Of a stretch of DNA of 64,000 nt, positions 47,181-56,608 are shown piece by piece; positions within the stretch are counted from its first letter, which is position 1; each line of letters starts with the position of its first letter. Under the pieces are notes generated by a model. The model saw only the letters and a program-made list of their open reading frames with translations. It did no database searches and was not told the origin of the DNA. The stretch spans positions 7,058,001 through 7,122,000 of the forward strand of contig JAFFSR010000347.1 in NCBI GenBank assembly GCA_017163975.1. The letters run 5' to 3'. A program made the position numbers and the translations under genes. The stretch comes from Anastatus disparis. Taxonomy: Eukaryota > Arthropoda > Insecta > Hymenoptera > Eupelmidae.

Positions 47181-47337
47181 CAGTAAGTAAAATTTTTTTT
47201 GCCAACAGCTAAGTTTCCATCCTCGTTGACCTTTAAAAATTTTCATTGTGTGCTCACCTGCTAGCTTCAAAATTAATAACTGCGTGCGTTATAAACTATT
47301 CAAATTAAACATTTGAATAAACAAATCGAGTCCGAGG

Positions 47338-48390
47338 ATGGCCGATTATTCTCCTAATGAAATAGTCGACATAATTTTAATTCTCGGAGAATGTCGGAAC
47401 AATGCACGTCAAGCAGAAAGACTGTAAGCTTTACGGTTCCCGAATCGGAAGACGTCTTAACCACAGAGCCATAACACATCTGGTTGCGAGAGCTCATCGA
47501 GGACATCTTCATCGGCAATGCAGACGTCGCCAATACGACTTAAACGATCCTCATGTAGTAGCAGTTCTCGCTGCTGTTCATTTTGACCCTAACATTAGCT
47601 CTTAACAAATCGAAAGAAAATCGAGTGTACCGAGAAGAACAGCAAATTCTGAATAATCTTAAATATCATGCTTACCACATGGTGCTGGTCTAAGAGTTAA
47701 GACCAGTACACTTCCAGATTTGAAGAGTATTTTGCCGTTAGGTATAAGACATCCGGAATGATCCAAATTTTTTTAATTATGTGCTTTTCTCGGATGAATC
47801 ACAATTTTGAAGTACTGCAGCGTTGAATAGACATAACTGACATTATTGGGCAGATCAGAATCCACATTAATTCAGAGCCGTAGATCATCAATGTCGCTGG
47901 ATCTTGATGGTTTGGTGTGGGATCATCAATGGGTACCTAATTGGACCCTACTACTTTGAAGAAAATGTCAACCAACACAGCTACTTGGCATTGTTGAGAT
48001 ATCCCTTGCTAAAACTTCTTGAAAATGTTGATATTAAAACTAGACGAAGAATGTGGTTCCAACAGGATGGTGCGGCACCACATTATGCAATAATTGTTAG
48101 GCAATTTTTAAATACCCGTTAGCCTGAAAGATGGATTGGTCGAGCTGGTCCAATAAATTGGCCTTTTATCTCACCTGATCTTACATCCCCTGATTTTTAT
48201 TTATGAGACTACCTGAAAAATGTCGTTCATGCGCAGAGGCCCACATATAGAGAAGACATGATGGAACGCATTCGTCGGGCTTGCGCTTCCATCCCCAGGC
48301 GAACTTAACTCAACACTGTAGGCCATTTCCAAAGGCGTTTACACTTATGCCTACAAAAAATGATCGCATTTTCGAACAATTGATTCGTGG
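47338..48390 (+). pseudogene. Mariner/Tc-like transposase, inactive
   Basis: Start ATG at 47338 gives MADYSPNEIVDIILILGEC, then a frame change and a DNA-binding region (ITHLVARAHRGHLHRQ). Catalytic blocks follow: LFSDESQF (first Asp), MVWCGIINGYLIGPYYF, WFQQDGAAPHYA (second Asp), RWIGRAGPINWP and SPDLTSPDFYL (third acidic residue, 37 or 42 residues after the second). All three acidic positions survive, but stops and frameshifts near 47425, 47620-47890, 48121 and 48205 inactivate the gene. Length of about 340 codons is normal. A related gene is often annotated in insects as a Tc3-like transposase. Inverted ends were not found. Confidence 0.75.
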
Positions 48391-48410
48391 TTGACTGACC
48401 CAAATGGGCG

Positions 48411-48490
48411 GCATCGTGAGAGGCAAGGGGGCTCACGCTAATTAAGCACTGCATCGTGAGAGGCAAGGGGACTCATGCTAATCAAGCACC
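48411..48490. repeat. Two-copy tandem repeat of about 40 bp
   Basis: GCATCGTGAGAGGCAAGGGG, followed by ACTCA(C/T)GCTAAT(T/C)AAGCAC, occurs twice directly in a row, immediately downstream of the mariner-like pseudogene. Confidence 0.8.
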
Positions 48491-49162
48491 TTAAAGGAAA
48501 CAGTCCTTACTACGTCTACGCCGTTGTTTCTGGGTAACGCTAAGAATAAGGTTTTTGGAAAGCTCAAACTTCAGCAATCAAGACGAAAAGTGAAATTCTG
48601 TATGGTGACCTGGTTGGCTACCGACCCTTGAATTAGTTGCTAACTTCATGTCATGTAAGTGGTGACTTAATTGTCCACCTTAGGTTCAAGAAGGCTATCC
48701 TAAATGTGGTTTCAGTTTACGTGGTCGTAGAATTGACTGTCTGACTTCGATGTTTTCCCTTGTAATTAACATTCAAGGGCCACAGAAAAAATTTTTTGAA
48801 ATATAGTTTCGAACGTAAAATTTATCGCTCTTTCAGAATCCGGGTTGAAAAATATAGGCTTCTATGAGACGAACGTGATTTGACCTTCAAATAACCTTGA
48901 AAATTGATTTCAAGGTCAAATCTGACTACACTAATCGAATGCCCCTATTTTTCTGAGCAATCTTTGTCTTGGTCATTTTTTCCGTAGTGTGCAAAAAAAC
49001 TGAGATATCTGGCTGGGTAGATTAAAATGGCCCATTGTGTGTATATATACAGCAGTTATATACGCAACTTGAGCGTATTAATAATGAATATCAAAAACAT
49101 TTGATCGCAAGAGGTAGAATAGTTATACTTTCCTTTATGTTTTGGGCTTCTGATACTTTTTA

Positions 49163-51717
49163 TCATTTTCGTATCAACAATTTTTTATATTTATCGACTC
49201 GATATCTTGGTAATGTTGAAGTACCAAGCCCGCTGCCGAGACCGCTAGAGCCCGCTACCATTCCCTCTGCCGAGAAAGCAAAGGAATGCTGAAAAGCCGC
49301 AGAACGAATGTTTGGACATATAAATAATCTAGGAGGAAGCCTCGATGAAGAACGCACTGATGCGTCAACATGTTGCCTCACGAACCTAAAGGCTAAATAA
49401 GATGGATTACCATGAGCGATCACGTTATAGGCCAAAGAAATTTTCAGATAAAGGCGTCTATTCTGTACAGAAAGCCAACGATAGTCTAGCCAAAGGGCGT
49501 AACCCTACTACGTCTACCTATGTGGCGATGAACAAAACGAATGCAGGCGTTAAAATCTCTATGCCAGCATAGATTTAAGGTTTGCAGAAGGTCGTCACAG
49601 GCAACTGCAGCATAATCAAAAAGTGGAAAAATCAGAGACTCAAATAATTGTTTCCTCGTTTCTTGAGCCAAAGCATGCTGAACGAAGAGTAGCGTGCACC
49701 TTACAGGAAATCCACAAACCAAGGTTTCTAACTACTGAAGAATAAGGAACGATCATATCGCCAATCACAATATTAGGAACAGAAATCTCCTTTAAGCAAG
49801 TGATATATTAATCACTTCCAATAAAAATTACTTGAGTTTTCTCTATATTGAGAAGTAAACCATTTTCAATTGTCCAATTAACCACAGAAGCAACTTCATG
49901 ATTAATGAGATTAACCTCCTCATCTAAACTCACTGGTGAAAAAGATTTATATATTTGCAAATCGTCAGCGAACAGAATATGTTTAGATGATAATAGGACA
50001 TAAAAAATATCATTTATATTGGGAACTCACACACTTGCGATGACCTCTCGTGACAAGGCTGTGAAATAATCTAAAACAATACTTTGCGTTGAGTAGCATA
50101 GCAATTGGTGTTTAATTTTTATTTTTTAATTGAAAACTAGTTACAATGTAATAAAAAGAGTTTAAAATGTGTGAAAAAAATTCCAACAGAGATTATTGTG
50201 TAGTAAGGGGTCGTGAAATTTAAGCAGTCAAGAATTTAAATGTTATTTTTTATCTCTTCCCGAGAACAAATCGAGGTTATGTAAACAAGCAGAATATATT
50301 TGACAACTCTGCAAAGATAGATTTGTACAAAGCGCGGACAAGTAGACGTCTGCAAGCGATAAGCTATATGAAGTTAACCTCACCGTTGAATGTATATTTC
50401 TTATTAATTTCACATTTTATTTCGAATTGGGTCTGATAAACCATTTCTCCTTGTATAACTTTACGTTGTGCACGATTGGTGTTAGCGTATTCACAAATAT
50501 TTTTCACGGTGATGATGTTTAGACTAAAAAACTAATGTAATTACATGCTCAGCTTGTACTGTGGAATTCTGTCGCCATGTTAGTATAGTATATATATAGG
50601 TTAGGCCTTCGTGTGAGTTCCTAATATATCAAGAATAATAATAGCCCTAGTACACTACCTTGTGGGACACCAGCTGTCACTTGTAACCATTCTGTCGATT
50701 TAATTGCTTCATCTAACACATCATAAGCACGATTACATAAATAGGAATCAAACCATTTAATTACTCTGTCAGAGCCATTCATCCTGCGTAGCTTAATAAG
50801 CAATATCTTACGAGGAACTCTATCAAACGCCTAGGAAAAATCAAACAGAAGTAATCATACGACAATCAATAGCAGTTCTACAGTCATCGAGTAATTGCAG
50901 TAGTTTGATTACTGTGACCCTTCCTGAACCCAGCCTGCCATGGATCAAGTAAAGAATTTGATTCAAGAAGCGATGAGAACTGAGAGTGAACAACTTTCTC
51001 CAAAACTTTAGATACTTCACAGAGCTTAGCAATAGGACGTGTTTGCGATGGACTATCCATCTTAGCTTGTTTGGCCAGTGGTAATAGAAAAGCCCTTTTT
51101 CAAGCTGTTGGAAAGTAGCCAAGGACAAGAGAGTCATAAATAATTTGAACTAAGCCATCAGTTATTGAGCTATCCATCATCTTCAGCATATCAACGGAAA
51201 CTTGGTGAGGACCAACTGCCTTAGAATTTGCTAAGCGTAAGATGTTAATTAAGTTTAAAAAGTTTGTTGGAACAAAGTCGAAAACAGGAACGACAGACCA
51301 GAGTGGGGTCAAGAGTACTCTTCCGATATCGGAGTCAGATAACGCTGGACTAGAAGAAGAAACCAAGGTATAGTGTTTCAGTAGTACTGAAGTAGAAAAA
51401 TATTTAAGAGGAGAAGGTAGAACGTTATTCGCTTGGCCCAACTTACGAAGTTCTGACCATTTATTTTTAACTGATGATGCTGAGGAAATTTCGCCAGCAA
51501 TAAAATCATTTTTAGATTTATTAAAAGAATTTGAGAGTTAATTTCGATAAGATTTAAATCTAGCGTAATCGGCAACCGAGCCGGATCTCTGTGCCAATCG
51601 ATAGCAATTATCACGCTTTTTTATAAGCAAACGTAAGTCATGAGAAACCCATGGCTCGCGTTTGCTAGAAATCTTAGTCACTCTTACTGTAGCAAATTTA
51701 TTAAAAACATTAATAAT
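49163..51717 (-). pseudogene. LINE A reverse transcriptase, C-terminal two-thirds of ORF2
   Basis: In order: REPWVSHDLRLLIKKRD (51660-51610), thumb-side leader, NSKAVGPHQVSVDMLKMMD (51230-51180), degenerate motif A region near 50860, VIKWFDSYLCNRA and GVPQGSVLGLLLF (50780-50640), then across the 606 bp insertion NDIFYVLLSSKHILFADDLQ (50018-49955) with the ADD motif, and C-terminal blocks SLIFPLFDYAAV (49640) and FRFVRQHVDASVRSS (49390). Several frameshifts lie between. Motif C is intact but the copy cannot be expressed. Confidence 0.8.
50019..50624. mobile_element. 606 bp non-autonomous DNA element inside LINE A
   Basis: Ends TTGGGAACTCACAC and GTGTGAGTTCCTAA are inverted (TT(A/G)GGAACTCACAC). 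Flanks show TATA on both sides, so a TA or TATA duplication is possible. Joining the flanks puts the reverse transcriptase GVPQG block next to its ADD block, as in LINE B. There is no coding sequence inside. It must be younger than LINE A. Confidence 0.75.
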
Positions 51718-52590
51718 CACAGGTCTGCAAAAAAGAAATTTTGAGTTATCGCAAGAACGCTATTCATGTATCCCGAAGGTTTTTGATGCGCTAAACACGA
51801 ATCTGGCATCAGAAATGCTCTATCACGTCACATTTTCAAGATATTCTAACCTAAAAGTGCAAAAAACACGTATTTTCGCTGTTTTGGAGGCTATATTACA
51901 CCGCAAAAAATTTTTTTTTGATGAAAACAAATCTGACCATCACAAAGTACCGCTTCTATCCTTTCCAACGCATTTTTCAAATTTGACAAATCTTTTTTTT
52001 TCGCGGAGATATCATCGAATGAAGTTCACCATTTTAGCGATTTCATAACAAGAGTACCAACAATACAAATATCACAGCCCCACGAAAAGAAGTCATAGGT
52101 GAAAAAGGTAATACCATGACATTTATGTTTTTGGGGTCGCTGAATTCGAATCCACGATTCATTTGATCCGATTAGCTCAGGGGTCAAAGTCAGATCAAGG
52201 TCAGATAAAGGTTATCCCATTAATCTTGGCCCAGGTACTGTTTCTGTAGATTTTTGATCTGGGGTCCGTTTGACCTGGTCGGCTCAGAGTCAAGGTTAGG
52301 TCAAGGTCAAATCCAAAAAATGCATTGACTGAATCCGAATGTAAGGTTTATCTGACCAATAACCCCCTAATATTTCTATGGCAATGTTAGCAACCCTCTA
52401 ATAATCTCCTAATAACGCCCCTAATATGAACTATGTTATGAACATCCTAATATCCCAATGGCAATCCTATCAACCTCCAATAACGCAATGGCAGTGCCAT
52501 CAACCCCTTATAACCCCCTAATAACCGCATTAATAAGAACTATACTATAAACCCCCTAATAGCGCGATGGAAATCCTATCAACCCCTTAA
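51718..52590. repeat. Left terminal inverted repeat with subterminal CCCCTAATA iterons
   Basis: The outer 600 bp mirrors the right end. The inner part (about 52360-52590) is made of irregular CCCC(C/T)TAATA and CAATGGCA(A/G)T words. Such clustered short motifs near transposon ends usually bind transposase; that is inference here. Confidence 0.75.
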
Positions 52591-52609
52591 TAATGCAAAG
52601 GCAAGCGTT

Positions 52610-53320
52610 GCTCCTTGCGATCAAGCGGGATTTTCTCAACAGGATAGTTGAGAGTTCGGTTTCCGTTCACCATACGCACTTCTTTTCAACAGTCCTTTTC
52701 AGAATAGTTGAGAATTCTGCTTTGGTTCACTTTACGCGCATCTTTTCGACAGTCCTTTTCAGGATAGTTAAAGATTCTGCTCTGGTCCACCTTACGCGTA
52801 TCTTTTCAACAGTCCTTTTCAGGATAGTTGAGAATTCTGCTCTGGTCCACCTTACGCGCATCTTTTCAACAGTTCTTTTCAGGATAGTTGAGAATTCTGC
52901 TCTGGTCCACCTTACGCGTATCTTTTCAACAGTCCTTTTCAGGATAGTTGAGAATTCTGCTCTGGTCCACCTTACGCGCATCTTTTCAACAGTCCTTTTC
53001 AGGATAGTGGAGAGTTCTACTTTGGTTCACCTTACGCGCATCTTTTCAACAGTTCTTTTCAGGATAGTTGAGAATTCTGCTCTGGTCCACCTTACGCGTA
53101 TCTTTTCAACAGTCCTTTTCAGGATAGTTGAGAATTCTGCTCTGGTCCACCTTACGCGCATCTTTTCAACAGTCCTTTTCAGGATAGTGGAGAGTTCTGC
53201 TTTGGTTCACCTTACGCGCATCTTTTCAACAGTCCTTTTCAGGATAGTGGAGAGTTCTGCTTTGGTTCACCTTACGCGCATCTTTTCAACAGTCCTTTTC
53301 AGGATAGTTGAGAATCCCAG
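52610..53320. repeat. 60 bp minisatellite, about 11.5 units
   Basis: The unit AGGATAGTTGAGAATTCTGC plus TCTGGTCCACCTTACGCGCA plus TCTTTTCAACAGTCCTTTTC repeats with only a few substitutions. Because 60 is a multiple of three and no phase carries a stop, long frames stay open on both strands (244 codons on plus, 84 on minus). I see no independent sign that either is translated. Alternating sub-types (TAGTTGAGAATT against TAGTGGAGAGTT, and GCGTA against GCGCA) hint at higher-order duplication. Confidence 0.9.
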
Positions 53321-53367
53321 TTTCTAGTAATCTTCATCGTCCTCGTGTTCCTGAGATCTATTTTATA

Positions 53368-55097
53368 ATGTCTCTCCGGAGTTGCGTGAACGATCCTAAC
53401 AAGTTCTGCAACGTATGTGGACTTTACGCTACAAAAAATCAGAGGAGAAACATTACGCTTTCAATCGAAACTGCTTACAAAAACTATTTCGGCTATTCTA
53501 TCTTGAATGTAGACAAATCTTGGGTGCCAAACACAATTTGTGTTAGTTGCCATACTATATTAAGTCGTTGGAATAAAGACAACTCTTCGCAAAAATTGCC
53601 TGTCAGTTCTCCGATGATCTGGCGTGAGCACGTGATCATAATGACTGTTACTTTTGTTCTATTGACCTGAAAGGTTTCAACAGTAAGAATAAATCTGCAA
53701 TTTTGTATCCTAATGTCTCATCTGTTACTAAACCAGTTTTACGGAAGACTCTTGTCTGTAAGAAATCATTACTCCTAAAGAAAGTAGAATGTTTGCCTAG
53801 TACTTCCAGGAGCCCAGACGAAATAAATGATATCGAGGTGGACGACGAAGATCTGTAGTCAGATGATAGTGCGCATTTCGATACAACCGAAAGTCCTCAA
53901 TTGTTTACACAAGCTCTTCTAAATAATTTGGTTAAAGATTTGGACCTGCCAAAAAATAAATCAGAATTGTTAGGTTCTAGGTTGAAAGAAATGAATCTGT
54001 TGGCTCCAAAAACAACTTTTTCTTGGTACAGAAACAGAGAGCAAGAATATATCAGATATTTCGAAGGGAAAGATGGATTGACTTACTGTCATGACGTGAC
54101 TGGCTTAATGACAAAATTAGGTTTGATATATGTCGCTACTGAATGGCGTCTCTTCACCGACTCTTCTAAAAGAAGTTTGAAGGCTGTCCTCCTTCATAAT
54201 GGAAATAAATATGCTTCGATTCCACTCGCTCATTCAGTGTATTTAAAAGAATCTTACGAGAACATGCAGATAGTTCTTGAGAAAATTAAATATGAAGAAC
54301 ATAAATGGCTCATATGTGGTGATTTGAAAGTAATAACTATACTTCTTGGACAGCAGTAGGAGTATACCAAATACCCATGTTACATTTGTTTGTGGGATAG
54401 TAGAGCTACTGCACGTCATTGGGAAGAATCTAAGTGGCCACTTCGCACGTCTCTAAAGCCAGGATCACACAATGTTCTCAAAAAACCCTTGTGTGATCCA
54501 AAAAAAATACTTTAACCTCCCCTCCACATAAAATTAGGATTGATTAAGCAATTCGTCAAAGCCCTTGATCAGAATGGAAAATGCTTCCACTACTTATTGG
54601 ATAAATTCCCAAGATTATCTGATGCAAAAATAAAGGAAGGTATTTTCACAGGTCCAGATATAAGAGAGATGATGAAATCGGCTGATTTTCAACAAACAAT
54701 GACAAGAAAAGAGAAGGCTGCATGGGTGAATTTCACAGCGGTTGTAGAAGGATTTTTGGGAAATAGAAAAGTAGAAAATTATCACGTAGTCGTTCAAAAT
54801 ATGCTTACCAGTTTCAAAGAGTTAAGTTGTAACATGAGTTTAAAATTACACTTCCTGAATTCTCATTTAGATTATTTTCCTGAGAATCTTGGAGATCTAA
54901 GTGAGGAGCAAGGAGAAAGATTCCACCAAGACATCCAAGAGATGGAAAGAAGGTATCAAGGTAGATGGAATGTTAGTATGTTAGCTGACTACTGCTGGGC
55001 TCTTAAACGTGATAATGATGGAATACAACATAAGAGAAAGTCAGGAACCAGAAGCCTAGACGAAAAAAGAAAACGATTCCACAAATCAGAAAATTGA
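53368..55097 (+). pseudogene. DDE-type transposase of the 4.2 kb element, inactive
   Basis: Start chosen at 53368 (ATGTCTCTCCGG), right after the minisatellite. The N-terminus has zinc-binding pairs CNVCG and CVSCH, then IWRE. The catalytic region includes ATEWRLFTDSSKRSLKAV (first Asp), IPLAHSVYLKESY, WLICGDLKV (second Asp), YPCYICLWDSRA with a C-x-x-C and a following His, PPLHIKLGLIKQFVKAL, and near the end ENLGDLSEEQGERFHQDI and RYQGRWNVSMLADYCWAL. This D, D, CxxC-H, E layout suits the hAT/CMC-like RNase-H transposases. I recall the protein as a frequent uncharacterised one in arthropods and cnidarians. A frameshift near 53625 and stops at about 53857, 54357 and 54513 inactivate it. Confidence 0.8.
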
Positions 55098-55109
55098 TAA
55101 CATTGAAAC

Positions 55110-55933
55110 ATCTGACATAATGTGGTTAATAGCATTGCTATTGGGTAATTAGGGGGTTGCTAGCATTGTCATTGCGTTATTAGGGGTTTATTGGCTTACT
55201 TCATATTAGAGGGTTATTAGGGGGGAACTTTATAGGGGGGCTATTAGGGGGTTGATAGGATTGTCATTGAGTCATTAGGGGCGTTTTAGCATTGCCATTC
55301 CGCTATTAAGGGGTTCATAGAACAGTTCATATTAGGATGGATATTAGGGGGGTTATTAGGCGGTTATTAGGGGGTTGCTAACATTGCCATAGAAATATTA
55401 GGGGGTTATTGGTCAGATAAACCTTAAATTCGGATTCATTCAATTCATTTTCTCGATTTGACCTTGACTTAACCTTGACTCTGGGCTGACCAGGTCAAAC
55501 GGACCCCAGATTCGAATTCAGCGACCTCAAAAACATAAATGTCATGGTATTACCTTTTGCACATGAGACTTTTTTTCGTGGGGCTGTGATATTTGTATTG
55601 TTGGTACTGTTGTTATGAAATTTTTAAAGTGGTGAACTTCATTCGATGATATCTCCGCGAAAAAAAAAGATTTGTCAAATTCGAAAAATGTGTTGGAAAG
55701 GGTAGAAGCGGTACTTTGTGATGATCAGATTAGTTTTCAGCAAAAATAATTTTTTTGCGGTGTAATATAGCCTCCAAAACAGCGAAAATACGTGTTTTTT
55801 GCACTTTTAGGTTAGAATATCTCGAAAATGTGACGTGATAGAGCATTTCTGATGCCAGATTCGTGTTCAGCGCATCAAAAACCTTTGGAATATGTTGCTC
55901 ATGTTCATGCGATAAAAATCATGTTGACCTGTG
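55110..55933. repeat. Right terminal inverted repeat
   Basis: Mirror of the left repeat: TTATTAGGGGG iterons first (about 55140-55420), then the TGACCTTGACT and GGACCCCAGATTCGAATTC block, ending GACCTGTG at 55933. G-rich words on this strand correspond to C-rich ones at the left end. Confidence 0.8.
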
Positions 55934-56440
55934 AATATTCGAGGTGAATAAATCTACCCTAGCATCAATGAATTCACCATTTAGAACTAAAGGTAGATGA
56001 TTAACAGTATTTTTCCCAAGACTAGTAGGACAAAAAGAAGAATCAGACAACACATTTGTTGTGGAAGAATACCACGAGCTCGCAGGGAAACATAAAGAAA
56101 AACTATTACTAACAGCAACCTTCAGAGCATTAATATAGTATATAAGGTTGCGAGACACTAGAGATTTAACAATCTTTTCAGGCTTAAAAAGCTAGAGTTT
56201 TATTTCAAACAGATCGTGACCAGCCTATAAAAGGAGATGTTGATCTCTCAAAATATAGTAATGCTGAACTATCATTGATGGCAAACAAATCTATCCAAGT
56301 ATGAGAATCATGATCAGACGTAAAGACATAATGTGTGGCCTCAGAAGGTAAAAGAGATTTTAATTGAACAAAAATTTCATTAATCATGGGGTAGTACCCC
56401 GTATGATTCAACAAGTACAATACAAAGAATTAACATTAAA
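55934..56440 (-). pseudogene. LINE A endonuclease C-terminus and linker
   Basis: 56420-56205 reads TGYYPMINEIFVQLKSLLP, SDHDSHTWIDLFAIND and RSTSPFI. The same blocks occur in LINE B as TWLDLFIVSDADSV and EAPFIAGHDLIELKL. In LINE A the AGHD block holding the catalytic His falls at the frame change near 56215. The linker (56158-55934) ends VDLFTSNI at the transposon border; the frame resumes with INVFNKF at 51717. The endonuclease N-terminus is absent, as expected for a 5'-truncated insertion. Confidence 0.75.
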
Positions 56441-56608
56441 AATAAACTAATGTAATTAAAACAGTGAACAACAAAATTTCTAAATTGAAAAATAATGAAG
56501 AATAATTAAGAAAAACTTACGTAAAATTTAAGATTTAACAAAAAATAGACCTTAGTAAAATTAAGTTTAATTGCATACGCTAGCTGATAATCCCACAGCA
56601 ACTAGGGC

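Larger units (their letters stand above)
51718..55933 (+). mobile_element. 4,216 bp DNA transposon with long inverted repeats, AAT duplication
   Basis: Ends CACAGGTC and GACCTGTG, with AAT on both sides (51715-51717 and 55934-55936). Inverted repeats run inward for about 800 bp with small differences and gaps. They include GCATCAAAAACCTT, the block around CCTCCAAAACAGCG and ATCACAGCCCCACGAAA. Inside lie a 60 bp minisatellite and a transposase pseudogene (53368-55097, +). The CAC...GTG ends and 3 bp duplication recall the CACTA/EnSpm group, but the transposase type is one I cannot assign with certainty. It sits in LINE A, so it is younger. Confidence 0.85.
49163..56440 (-). mobile_element. LINE A (CR1/Jockey-type), 5'-truncated and twice interrupted
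   Basis: Minus-strand reading gives the last part of an endonuclease (56420-56205), the linker (56158-55934), a DNA transposon insertion (51718-55933), the rest of linker and reverse transcriptase (51717-50625), a 606 bp insertion (50019-50624), then the motif-C region and C-terminus (50018-49163). The protein parallels LINE B along its length. The 5' limit near 56440 abuts the 3' untranslated region of LINE B. Without the insertions the remnant is about 2.5 kb. Confidence 0.85.

Noticed and set aside
52593..53327. A 244-codon open frame with 20-residue repeats
   Set aside because: It follows exactly the 60 bp minisatellite, whose length is a multiple of three, and a complementary-strand frame is open over part of the same array. 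No independent sign of a protein.
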